Below are positions 30,934 through 40,000 of a stretch of DNA of 64,000 nucleotides, piece by piece (the stretch's first letter is position 1; each line of letters begins with the position of its first letter). The stretch is taken from assembly GCA_028342535.1 (NCBI GenBank), contig JAOLWQ010000002.1:97484-161483 (forward strand), in the 5' to 3' direction. Both the position numbers and the translations under genes were made by a program. The notes beneath the pieces are model-generated. The model did no database searches and was not told the origin of the DNA. It worked only from the letters and a program-made list of their open reading frames with translations. This stretch comes from Methylophilaceae bacterium (GTDB taxonomy: Bacteria; Pseudomonadota; Gammaproteobacteria; Burkholderiales; Methylophilaceae).

Positions 30934-31645
30934 GGTTGATACAAGTGCTCTATTCGTTTCTGATACTCACTTAAGTGAGGATTCGCCAACTATAATTAAT
31001 AAATTTAATAATTTTTTAGAAACTCATGCTAACAAGCATGAGTTTCTATTTATTCTTGGTGATCTTTTTGAATATTGGATTGGTGATGATGCTAATCAAT
31101 TCAATTCGGTAATAACAACACTTCATAAATTAAATACTAAAATTTATTTTATTCCAGGCAATAGAGATTTTCTTATTGGATCAGATTTTTTAAATAAAAC
31201 TAACATGACTCTTCTTGAAGATCACACCTTAATTCAACTTGGAAATCAAAAAACTGTAATTCTTCATGGTGATACTTTGTGCACTGATGATAAAGATTAT
31301 CAAGAATTTAGAGCAAAGGTTAGGTCAGAAATTTGGAAAAAAGATTTTTTAAATCAAAACATTCATACTAGGTTAGAAATTTGTAAAGAGCTAAGAAAAA
31401 AAAGTAATGCGGCTCAAAAAAATAAAAGTGAAATCTTAATGGATGTAAATGAGAATGAAGTAGAAAAATTATTTAGAAATTTAAGCTTTCCTTCAATAAT
31501 GATTCATGGCCATACCCACAGACCAAAAACACATAACTATCTTTTAGACAATAATGCATGCGAAAGATGGGTTTTAAATGATTGGTATGATTCTGAAAGT
31601 TACTTGATTTGGCAGGATAATCAATTAAACTCCAAAACATTATAA
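30926..31645 (+). CDS. lpxH: UDP-2,3-diacylglucosamine diphosphatase, non-ATG start
   Basis: Calcineurin-like hydrolase that makes lipid X in lipid A synthesis. All N-terminal metal motifs lie upstream of the first ATG (31205): FVSDTHL (DxH), GDLFEYWIGDD and GNRDF; the later HGHTHR and HGDTLC follow. The frame is open only from 30923 and has no ATG, GTG or TTG before 31205. Initiation is therefore probably at CTG 30926, with GAGGAAG upstream at 30913-30919, or ATT 30929, which overlaps the ppiB stop. From 30926 the product is 239 residues, the normal LpxH length. The gene is intact; only the start is unusual. Confidence 0.88.
   Translation: MIKVDTSALFVSDTHLSEDSPTIINKFNNFLETHANKHEFLFILGDLFEYWIGDDANQFNSVITTLHKLNTKIYFIPGNRDFLIGSDFLNKTNMTLLEDHTLIQLGNQKTVILHGDTLCTDDKDYQEFRAKVRSEIWKKDFLNQNIHTRLEICKELRKKSNAAQKNKSEILMDVNENEVEKLFRNLSFPSIMIHGHTHRPKTHNYLLDNNACERWVLNDWYDSESYLIWQDNQLNSKTL
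30966..30979. repeat. 14-base perfect palindrome in lpxH
   Basis: CTCACTTAAGTGAG, a palindrome without spacer, 40 bases after the presumed CTG start, covering codons for DTHLS of the first metal motif. It lies 37 bases before the longer hairpin at 31017. Confidence 0.65.
31017..31048 (+). repeat. 14-bp perfect hairpin in lpxH
   Basis: Arms 31017-31030 (TAGAAACTCATGCT) and 31035-31048 are exact complements with an AACA loop, followed by TTTATT. It resembles a weak intrinsic terminator but lies inside the coding frame, in codons for LETHANKHEFL between two conserved motifs. Confidence 0.85.
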
Positions 31646-31646
31646 T

Positions 31647-32114
31647 TTATTTATACTTACTGTATTCTTCTTTTCTATTTTTTTCAGCGGCTTGATTTAA
31701 AATACCATTGATATATTTAAACCCATCGACACCGCCAAATGACTTTGCCACTTCTATTGCCTCATTGATTACAACCTTATATGGAACTGAGGGGGAATAT
31801 TTTAGTTCGTATAACGAGCTATAAATAATAGACAACTCAATTGGGCTTAAATCTTCATAAGATCGATCTATATAACTTACAATCTCTAATTTTAAAGTTT
31901 CTAAATTCTTAAAAACACCCTTCAAAATCTCAATGTAGAATTTTTCATCTGCTCTTATAAAATCTGGGTCATCACGAATATCTTTTTGAATTTGTGATAA
32001 ATCGAAGGTATTAACTAAGCCACAATAAATACTTTTCATAGCTAATTCGCGTGATTTTCTTCGATTATTAATTTTTTTTCTTGATTTACTTTTAGTTGAA
32101 AAAGAATTAATCAT
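31647..32114 (-). CDS. nusB: Transcription antitermination factor NusB
   Basis: RNA-binding protein of the rRNA antitermination complex. The 155 residues have an arginine/lysine-rich start (KKINNRRKSRELAMKSIY) and the family's ERSYEDLSPIELSIIYSSLYEL-like core and the C-terminal INEAIEVAKSFGGVDGFKYINGIL. The start overlaps ribH by 8 bases, the classic ribH-nusB pair. It is tail to tail with lpxH. Confidence 0.94.
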   Translation of the reverse strand: MINSFSTKSKSRKKINNRRKSRELAMKSIYCGLVNTFDLSQIQKDIRDDPDFIRADEKFYIEILKGVFKNLETLKLEIVSYIDRSYEDLSPIELSIIYSSLYELKYSPSVPYKVVINEAIEVAKSFGGVDGFKYINGILNQAAEKNRKEEYSKYK

Positions 32115-32547
32115 TATGATAAATTTTTAATGCCATCTCAATAGCCGCTTTTGCAGCCTCTTCTCCCTTAATAACAACTCTAGAAAGAGCTTCTTTTGAA
32201 TTATTTGTTGTAAGCACAGCATTTATAATTGGAATAGAATGATCTAACTGAACTCGCATAATACCACTAGCTGATTCATTTGAAACTATTTCGAAATGAT
32301 ATGTATCACCTCTAATTACTAATCCGATTGCAATCATTACATCAACGATAGTTTCAGATTTCATTTTTTGCAATGCTATGGGTATCTCTAAAGCCCCAGG
32401 TACAGTTTTATGAATAATGTATTTTTTGTTAACTCCTAAAGCCTGCAATTTTAATATACAAGCTTCTGAAATTTTTTCTACGATTTCATTATTAAATCTA
32501 GATGAGATTATCCCAACAGACAAACATTTTATTTCTTCTTCACTCAT
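32107..32547 (-). CDS. ribH: 6,7-dimethyl-8-ribityllumazine synthase
   Basis: Penultimate step of riboflavin synthesis, forming an icosahedral or pentameric assembly. The 146 residues contain SRFNNEIVEKI, PGALEIPIAL, and GLVIRGDTYHFEIVSNES with the catalytic histidine. It lies 6 bases after the OFA transporter gene, so it has no promoter of its own in the gap and no FMN riboswitch is visible; it probably depends on the transporter's promoter. Confidence 0.96.
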   Translation of the reverse strand: MSEEEIKCLSVGIISSRFNNEIVEKISEACILKLQALGVNKKYIIHKTVPGALEIPIALQKMKSETIVDVMIAIGLVIRGDTYHFEIVSNESASGIMRVQLDHSIPIINAVLTTNNSKEALSRVVIKGEEAAKAAIEMALKIYHND

Positions 32548-32553
32548 ATTTTT

Positions 32554-34101
32554 TTATTGAAAGATTATCAATCCTTTTTGTAAAGCATTCATAATTCCCC
32601 AAGCAATTGGAACACTAACAACCAACCAAGCTAATGGTAAGAGAATCGATTGTAAAGAGGTGTTAGTCATAGTTGATGCGACTAAAACTTCTTTCTTAGT
32701 TGAACTTCCTTGTTCATCTTGAAGTTGTTTTTCAGTCATATAAAATTTCTTATTTACTGGCTTAACCAGTAAATTAAGAACAAAACCTAGAACTAAAAGT
32801 CCAGCTAATATTTTAAAGCTAGAATTATATGCCTGATCAGTTGGAATTCCCAAGGCTAATTGATATTCACGTAAATAAGAAATTAGCATTGGCCCTATAA
32901 TTCCTGCCAATGACCATGCTGTTAATAATCTTCCGTGTATTGCTCCAACATGTTGGGTGCCAAAGATATCAGCTAAATATGCTGGAATAGTTGCAAAACC
33001 GCCTCCATACATTGTTAAAATCACAAGATTAATTATTACAAAAGTTGCAATATATTGATTTAATCCAGCCCATGGGGCTGCTAAATATAATGCTGTTCCT
33101 AAACTAAAAAAGATAGCATAAGTTAACTTTCTTCCAAGAAAATCTGATGATGATGCCCAAAAAATTCTACCAATAATATTGGCAAATGATAATAGAGCTC
33201 CAAAACCAGTTGCAACTGCTCCTATAACAAGAGGGTCGAAGCTGCTTGCCGCTATCTCCTTAAACATTGGTTTTGCAACAGACAAAACACCAATACCTGC
33301 CGAAACATTTAAACAAAGAACTCCCCAAAGCAACCAAAATTGAGGTGTTTTATGGGCGGTACTAACATGCACATGATTAGCTGAAATCATTGTTGATTGT
33401 TTTTTAACTTCAGGGTTCCAACCTTCAGGCTTCCAACCTTCAGCCGGTACTCGATAACCAAAAGCACCAATAGACATTGATACTAAATAAATACATCCCA
33501 TAACAAAAAATGTTTGTGCAACACCATAAGAGCCAATCAAACTATCTCCTAATGGCATTCCAATCATAGCCCCACCACCAAAGCCCATAATTGCCATACC
33601 AGTTGCAAGACCTCTCCTGTCAGGAAACCACTTAATTAATGTTGATACAGGTGAAATATAGCCTAATCCTAAACCAATTCCGCCAATTACCCCTGCCCCG
33701 AGCCAAATTAGCCATAATTGATGTAGTGATGCTCCTAATCCAGTGATCATCAAACCTCCACCCCACGCAATAGCTGCAGCAAATCCAGCTTTTCTTGGGC
33801 CCGCTTTCTCAAGCCAATGTCCAAAAACTGCTGCAGACATTCCAAGAAAAACTATTGCAATTGCAAAAGTCCAAACAACATCACTTCTTAACCAGTCGCA
33901 TGAGGTAGTAAATATTCTCTCCATGAAAGTAACTGAAGCATCACATTCAACTCCAACTAACTTTGTAAGTTCATCCCAAAAAATACTAAACCCATAAATC
34001 ATACCTATAGATAAATGAATAAATAAAGCTGCAGGGGGTACCATCCATCGATTAAATGCTTTATCTGCAATAATTCTATCTTTCCTTAATATCTCAAACA
34101 T
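32554..34101 (-). CDS. OFA-family major facilitator transporter with fused small subunit
   Basis: A 515-residue inner-membrane transporter of the oxalate:formate antiporter (OFA) branch of the MFS. It has 12 membrane helices, with GLGYISPVSTLIKWFPDRRGLATG as the branch's loop 4 signature, and GMPLGD. The C-terminal 35 residues add a further helix, LPLAWLVVSVPIAWGIMNALQK, which resembles the separate MFS transporter small subunit often encoded next to OFA genes. The substrate is probably a small carboxylate; I cannot say which. It starts after AAGGA at a good spacing, diverges from phoB and lies directly upstream of ribH-nusB. Confidence 0.88.
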   Translation of the reverse strand: MFEILRKDRIIADKAFNRWMVPPAALFIHLSIGMIYGFSIFWDELTKLVGVECDASVTFMERIFTTSCDWLRSDVVWTFAIAIVFLGMSAAVFGHWLEKAGPRKAGFAAAIAWGGGLMITGLGASLHQLWLIWLGAGVIGGIGLGLGYISPVSTLIKWFPDRRGLATGMAIMGFGGGAMIGMPLGDSLIGSYGVAQTFFVMGCIYLVSMSIGAFGYRVPAEGWKPEGWNPEVKKQSTMISANHVHVSTAHKTPQFWLLWGVLCLNVSAGIGVLSVAKPMFKEIAASSFDPLVIGAVATGFGALLSFANIIGRIFWASSSDFLGRKLTYAIFFSLGTALYLAAPWAGLNQYIATFVIINLVILTMYGGGFATIPAYLADIFGTQHVGAIHGRLLTAWSLAGIIGPMLISYLREYQLALGIPTDQAYNSSFKILAGLLVLGFVLNLLVKPVNKKFYMTEKQLQDEQGSSTKKEVLVASTMTNTSLQSILLPLAWLVVSVPIAWGIMNALQKGLIIFQ

Positions 34102-34181
34102 AAAAATTCCTTGGAAGTTTTCTATATATTAATCATAAGCTATTTCTTATAAATTTTCTTGGGATTTATTAAATTAAACTA

Positions 34182-34220
34182 TTTCATATAAATGTCATAT
34201 AAATGTCATATAAATGTCAT
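34182..34220 (+). promoter_or_regulatory. Pho box array upstream of phoB
   Basis: TGTCAT occurs three times, at 34193, 34204 and 34215, in exact 11-base steps separated by ATAAA, with a degenerate fourth copy TTTCAT at 34182. This is the 11-base direct-repeat pattern bound by PhoB. TATAAA at 34223-34228 could be the -10. It implies autoregulation of phoBR and may also touch the divergent transporter-ribH-nusB transcript. Confidence 0.85.
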
Positions 34221-34252
34221 AATATAAAAATAAACTTTAAAAGGAATCTAAA

Positions 34253-34942
34253 GTGGCAGCAAATATATTAATAGTTGAAGATGAAAGTTCTATACTAGAA
34301 TTAATATCACTGAATCTCCATCAGGCTGGCTTTAATCCAATTAGAGCTATTAGTGCTGAATATGCAGATAACTTAGTAAAAGAAACCTTACCTGATTTAA
34401 TAGTCCTTGACTGGATGTTACCTGGAATGAATGGGATTGAATTTGCTAAAAGACTTAGAGCAAATTCCACAACTAAATTAATCCCGATTATAATGTTAAC
34501 TGCAAAAGGAGATGAGGATAATAAATTAGAAGGCTTGACTGTAGGAGATGATTACCTCACAAAACCTTTTAGTCCTAGGGAATTAGTAGCACGAATCAAA
34601 GCATTACTTAGGAGGAGAAGTCCGGAGTTGGTAAATGATCCAATCATAGTTGAAAGTTTAGTTCTTGATCCAAGCTCTCACAAGGTACAAATAAATAATA
34701 AAATTATTAGTATAGGTCCTACTGAATTTAAAATACTCCATTTCTTTATGAAGAATTCTGATCGTGTTTATAGTAGAAATAAAATTCTTGATAAAATTTG
34801 GGGGAATAAATCAGAAATAGATGATAGGACAGTTGACGTTCATATAAAAAGATTAAGAGGGTCGCTTAAACAATCTGGTTATGATAAGTTAATTCAAACA
34901 GTGCGTGGGGCTGGCTATAGATTTTCTAAAGAATTAGAATAA
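34253..34942 (+). CDS. phoB: Phosphate regulon response regulator PhoB
   Basis: OmpR/PhoB-type regulator of 229 residues. The receiver domain has the acidic pair Asp10/Glu11, phosphoacceptor Asp53 (VLDWMLPGMNG) and the KPFSPRELVARI lysine. A winged-helix DNA-binding domain follows from about residue 135, with IWGNKSEIDDRTVDVHIKRLRG and VRGAGYRF. The start codon is GTG, preceded by AAGGAA. The Pho boxes just upstream and adjacent phoR make PhoB specific. Confidence 0.95.
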   Translation: MAANILIVEDESSILELISLNLHQAGFNPIRAISAEYADNLVKETLPDLIVLDWMLPGMNGIEFAKRLRANSTTKLIPIIMLTAKGDEDNKLEGLTVGDDYLTKPFSPRELVARIKALLRRRSPELVNDPIIVESLVLDPSSHKVQINNKIISIGPTEFKILHFFMKNSDRVYSRNKILDKIWGNKSEIDDRTVDVHIKRLRGSLKQSGYDKLIQTVRGAGYRFSKELE

Positions 34943-35004
34943 ATAAACATAGCAAGCAATCCTCATTATGATTAGATTAATAACTCAATAAAGAGATACA
35001 TATT

Positions 35005-36300
35005 TTGCAAGACATTCGTTGGAGCACATTCTGGTTTTTTGTATTTGAGATTTTATTATTTCTCATTCTTTCTAATATTTACTCAATAGAAAAAGCGTTA
35101 ATTGTTTGCTTATTTTTAATGAGTTGTTCTTTAATTTTACATGTATTTTGGATTTATAAGCTGTCAAAATGGCTAAATAATCCTTCATTATCTAATCTAC
35201 CGCATGGTACAGGAATTTGGCAACACATATTTACAAAACACTATCAAATCCATAAAGAAAGTAAGAAATCTAAAAAAAATCTTGTTTCGACACTAGACCA
35301 ATTTACCAAGGCTGCAGAAGCATTAATGGATGGGGTTGTTGCCCTAAATGAAAGCAATGAAATTATTTGGAGTAACAAAAGATCTCAAATAATGCTAAAT
35401 TTAAATTCGAAAAAAGATACAGGGCAACCTATTAATTATATATTTAGGAATACAGATTTAATTAGCTATCTCGAAAAAGGTAACTTCGAAGAATCGATTA
35501 AGATACATCTAGATGCTAGTAATACTAAAATAATTGAGATAAAAATTGTAAGATTTGGTGAAAAACAAAAAGTATTAATTGCGAAAGATATAAGTCAGGC
35601 AATCAAAATAGAATCTGATAGGAAAGAATTTATATCTAATGTTTCACACGAATTAAGAACCCCCCTCACCGTTATCTCAGGATTTATAGAAACACTTGAA
35701 GATATTCTTAAAATTAAAGGTAAAGAACATAAAGACATACTAAAAATGATGGGTGATCAGGCTTACAATATGTCTAAACTTATTGATGACTTACTATTGC
35801 TATCAAACGTTGAATCGAGCCTTTTTCAAAATCGCTCTGAAAAAATTGTTATAAATAAAATGATTAGTAAGATTAAAAAATCTATTTTAATTTTGGATTC
35901 AAAAAATCATATAATTAAATATCAGATTGATCAAAACCTAAAAATATATGGATCAAAAAAAGAGATAGAAAGTGCATTTACAAATTTAATTACTAATGCC
36001 ATTAGATACACCAACAAAAATGGTTCTATATCTATTAGTTGGCGCTTAATAAATGGATTGCCTATTTTTGAAGTTAGAGATAATGGGAATGGAATTGAAA
36101 AAAAGCATATTAATAAAATTACAGAAAGATTTTACAGGGTAGATGCAGATAGAAGTAGAAACTCTGGAGGTACTGGTCTAGGGCTATCAATAGTTAAAAA
36201 TATTATAAAACAACATAATGGTGAGTTAAAAATTTCTAGTGATATAGGAAAAGGTAGTTCGTTTAAATTAGTTTTCAATAAAGAATCTATTTTTAATTAA
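35005..36300 (+). CDS. phoR: Phosphate regulon sensor histidine kinase PhoR
   Basis: Membrane sensor of 431 residues that phosphorylates PhoB when phosphate is scarce. Two N-terminal membrane helices (about 9-26 and 30-50) with almost no periplasmic part are typical of PhoR, which senses through the Pst transporter. A PAS-like domain (about 98-200) precedes the H-box FISNVSHELRTPL with His215, then the N-box NLITNAIRYT, DNGNGI and GGTGLGLSI. The start is TTG at 35005; there is a 62-base gap after phoB. Confidence 0.93.
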   Translation: MQDIRWSTFWFFVFEILLFLILSNIYSIEKALIVCLFLMSCSLILHVFWIYKLSKWLNNPSLSNLPHGTGIWQHIFTKHYQIHKESKKSKKNLVSTLDQFTKAAEALMDGVVALNESNEIIWSNKRSQIMLNLNSKKDTGQPINYIFRNTDLISYLEKGNFEESIKIHLDASNTKIIEIKIVRFGEKQKVLIAKDISQAIKIESDRKEFISNVSHELRTPLTVISGFIETLEDILKIKGKEHKDILKMMGDQAYNMSKLIDDLLLLSNVESSLFQNRSEKIVINKMISKIKKSILILDSKNHIIKYQIDQNLKIYGSKKEIESAFTNLITNAIRYTNKNGSISISWRLINGLPIFEVRDNGNGIEKKHINKITERFYRVDADRSRNSGGTGLGLSIVKNIIKQHNGELKISSDIGKGSSFKLVFNKESIFN

Positions 36301-36302
36301 TA

Positions 36303-37004
36303 ATGAAAATTTTAATACTTTTTCTTAGTCTCTTCTTATATTCATGTTCAACTTCAACACTTCAGAAGAAAGATTCAACTCAATATGATAAAGGCTCTAT
36401 AAATCAATTTGGTAAAACAGATTTTGATCGAATGGCCGACTATGAGATTCGTGAAAATATAGAAAGCTTAAAAATATTGATGATTAAATTTTACAAAAAG
36501 AACCCCAATCAATTAAAGAAAAGTACTTCTGATAATGCTGAAAAAATGACTAACTGGGTATTTAATGGCGATCATAATTGGAAATTTGAAAAAATTAATA
36601 ATACTCAAGGCATTGATGCACTAAATCAAGTTTTTGATGACAACTTTGAAGGGGACAGAGTTTTATCATTAATAACTGGTTTATATACAATGCTCATAAA
36701 AGCTCATGGAAATAAAAAAGAATTCTATATGTTTGATTCATTAGATCCTCAAAAAATTTATAATACTTCTAGAAATTTTGAAATGATTGTTTGGAAGTTA
36801 TCCACAAAAAAAAATAGCAAAGGTCATCTTTATCTTTTGTCTAATGAAATTAATTCTTTAGAAGCTAATTTATCTTTTGAAAGGGAATTTGGAAAAATAA
36901 TAGGTCGCACAGATTATTTTGCTTTTACATTATCTGAAAAAACTGAAAGGGCTGTAACACGAGCTATCCAAAGCTTTACAACTGGAATTTTCTTACCCTT
37001 TTAA
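36303..37004 (+). CDS. Putative lipoprotein of unknown function
   Basis: A 233-residue protein with a lipobox (LSLFLYSC, Cys at about 15), so probably an LspA substrate anchored in the envelope. After DRMADYEIRENIESLKILMIKFYKKNP comes a helical domain with WVFNGDHNWKFEKIN. I recognise the type only as an uncharacterised protein of related Betaproteobacteria. It begins 2 bases after phoR, so it is probably cotranscribed with phoBR. No catalytic motif is evident. It ends base-to-base against the large oxidase on the other strand. Confidence 0.8.
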   Translation: MKILILFLSLFLYSCSTSTLQKKDSTQYDKGSINQFGKTDFDRMADYEIRENIESLKILMIKFYKKNPNQLKKSTSDNAEKMTNWVFNGDHNWKFEKINNTQGIDALNQVFDDNFEGDRVLSLITGLYTMLIKAHGNKKEFYMFDSLDPQKIYNTSRNFEMIVWKLSTKKNSKGHLYLLSNEINSLEANLSFEREFGKIIGRTDYFAFTLSEKTERAVTRAIQSFTTGIFLPF

Positions 37005-40000
37005 TTATAGTAGAATTTTTTCAATTCCACCTTTTGTAACTTTATCAACATATTCTTGCAGCCATCTATTTCCTAAATTGTGTTTTGCAAGTTCGACAAC
37101 AATATAATCTGCTTCTGTATTTGTATCATCGCTATATCTTGCCAATCCTTGAAGGCATGAGGGGCAGGATGTAAGAATTTTTACTGGCTGCTGAAGATCA
37201 GTTGTTTTTGGTAGCTCTTTTAACCCCTTTTCGATTTCCTCTTGCTTCCTCATTTTAACTTGTGATGCAATGTCTGGTCTTGCTACAGCAAATGTACCTG
37301 ATTCTCCGCAACACCTATCATTGAGTGGTACAGCCTGGTCCATTAAGGTATTTGTAACCTCAGTGGGTGAATAAGTCTTCATTGGACTATGGCATGGGTC
37401 ATGATACATATATTGCTGTCCATTAATACCTTTCATCTTCACACCTTTTTCCATTAAATACTCATGTATATCAAGCAAGCGACAGCCTGGGAAAATTTTT
37501 TCAAATTCGTATTTTTGCAATTGATCCATACATGTTCCGCAAGAAACAATAACAGTCTTAATATCTAAATAATTTAAAGTATTTGCCACCCTGTGAAATT
37601 GCACTCTATTATCTGATGTTATCTCTTGCCCTTTGTCATGGTCGCCAGATGAAGTTTGAGGATATCCGCAACATAAATAACCTGGGGGTAAAACTGTAAT
37701 CGCTCCAACTTCATAAAGCATGGCTTGCGTAGCCAATCCAACTTGCGAAAATAAACGCTCTGAACCACAACCAGGAAAATAAAATACAGCCTCTGCATCA
37801 TCATCAATCCGATCTAGATTCCTTATTACTGGAATAACTTTGTCGTCTTCAATTCCTAAAAGTCCTCTAGATGTCTTTGTCGGCATATCTTTTGGCATAG
37901 GTCTATTCATAAAATGAATAACCTCAGTAGTTATTGATGGTTTCCCAACAGTTGTTGTTGGTGATTTCTTTGAATAATTTACTAAACCAAGCTTCTTAAA
38001 GACAGAATGCCCCCATCTCTGGACTTTGTAGCCAACATCAACCATGAACTTTCTCATTATTTTAATGGTTAATGGGTCTTTAAGATTTAAATAAGTCATT
38101 GCCATCAAAGTGCCAGCATTAAAGTTTTTCTTATTCTGTTCTCTTAGAAAATTTCTCATAGCTATAGAAACATCGCCATAATCAATATCTACCGGACAAG
38201 GTGACAAGCATTTGTGGCAGACAGTGCAATGGTCGGCTACATCGTTAAACTCATCGAAATGTTTAAATGAGATTCCTCGTCTTGTTTGTTCTTCATAAAG
38301 AAAGGCTTCTATCAACAGTGAAGTTGCTAAAATTTTATTTCTAGGACTATAAAGTAAATTTGCCCTTGGAACATGTGTTGTGCAAACTGGCTTACACTTT
38401 CCGCATCTTAGGCAGTCACTGATTGAATCTGCAATTTCTCCTATAGCGGATTGCTCCATAATAATTGACTCTTGTTCAAGTAATCCAAAACTTGGAGTAT
38501 AGGCATTACCTAAACCAGATCCAGGCATTAACTTACCTTTATTGAAATGGCCATTTGGATCTACTTTTGCCTTATAGTTTGCAAATGTATTAATTGTAGA
38601 TTCATCTATAAACTCCATTTTTGTAATACCAATTCCATGCTCACCAGAAATAACTCCATCTAAGCTTTTAGCAAGCCTCATAACTCTTGCAACAGCTCTA
38701 TTAGCATCTTGCATCATTTCATAGTCATCTGAATTAACTGGAATATTGCTATGAACATTTCCATCGCCTGCATGCATATGCAAAGCAATGAAGACTCGGG
38801 ACTTCAAAACTTCTTGGTGGATATCATTTATTCTTTTAAAAATTACTTCAAAATCACGACCAGCGAAAATTTCATTCAAAGGTTCTTTTAATTCTGATTT
38901 CCAAGACACCCTAATTGCATGAGATTGAATGGCTTCTAATAAATTTGAATTGCTATCTTTTGCATCTATAAAATTCTCAAGCGTATTGAGAGGGGAATCA
39001 AGATTGGAAAGAAAATAAATCCACTTCTCTTTAACGCTGTCAAGAAGCGATAATGCTAAGGATTTTTTATTTTCAAATAACTGAGTATCATTATCTTCAT
39101 CTTCTAAGCTTGCTGAGGCTGTCTCAATATATTGCTCAAGCTCATAAATAAGTTTTAATTTATTATTAATCGACAACTCAATATTAATTCTTTCTATACC
39201 ATTTGAGTAGCTCCCTAAGTTATGAAGAGGAATAACAACATCTTCATTAATTTTAAATGCATTGGTATGCTTAGCAATTGCAGCGGTTCTAGCTCTATCT
39301 AGCCAAAATCGTTTTCTCGCCTCAGGCGACACAGCAATAAATCCTTCTCCGTCTTTTATATTTGATATTTTAACAACCTGGGATGCAGCTTTGCCAACAG
39401 CATCTTCAGTGTCACTAGCGATGTCTGCAATTAAAACCATTTTAGGCCTCATAGTTCGAGTTGATTTTGTGCTGTAACCCACCGCCTTGATATATCTTTC
39501 ATCTAGATGCTCTAGACCTGCAAGTAATACGTCATCGAGATTATCTACGTAATCTTTAATCTCAACAATTGTTGGAACTGCCTCAGAAACCTTACCAAAA
39601 AATTCAAGGCAAATAGTCCTTACATGTTGTGGCATTTTGTGGAGAATAAAAGTAGCAGAAGTAATAAGACCGTCGCACCCTTCTTTTTGTATACCGGGTA
39701 ATCCACTTAAAAACTTATCTGTAACATCTTTACCTAGCCCAATTTTTCTAAAGCTTGCACCAGGAATTTCCAATATCTCTTCTGAACCCTCTGATAGTTT
39801 TCCATTACTAGAAAATCTATTAACCTTAAACCGTGCTTTATCAACATCGTGAATCTTACCTAAATTATGATCTAATCTTTCAACCTCTACCCAATTACCA
39901 TCTGGATCCACCATTCTCCATGAAGATAGATTATCTATAGCTGTACCCCATAGTACTGCTTTTTTTCCGCCGGCATTCATAGCAACGTTACCACCGATAC

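Noticed and set aside
31205-31645. A 146-residue gene starting at the ATG 31205
   Set aside because: It would omit three LpxH metal-binding motifs that are encoded in the same open frame upstream; the longer non-ATG start is preferred.
32554-34101. Oxalate/formate exchange as the certain function of the transporter
   Set aside because: OFA-branch membership does not fix the substrate and no oxalate or formate genes are nearby.
34102-34252. A CRISPR-like repeat series
   Set aside because: The 11-base period with TGTCAT cores matches Pho boxes, not CRISPR repeats and spacers.
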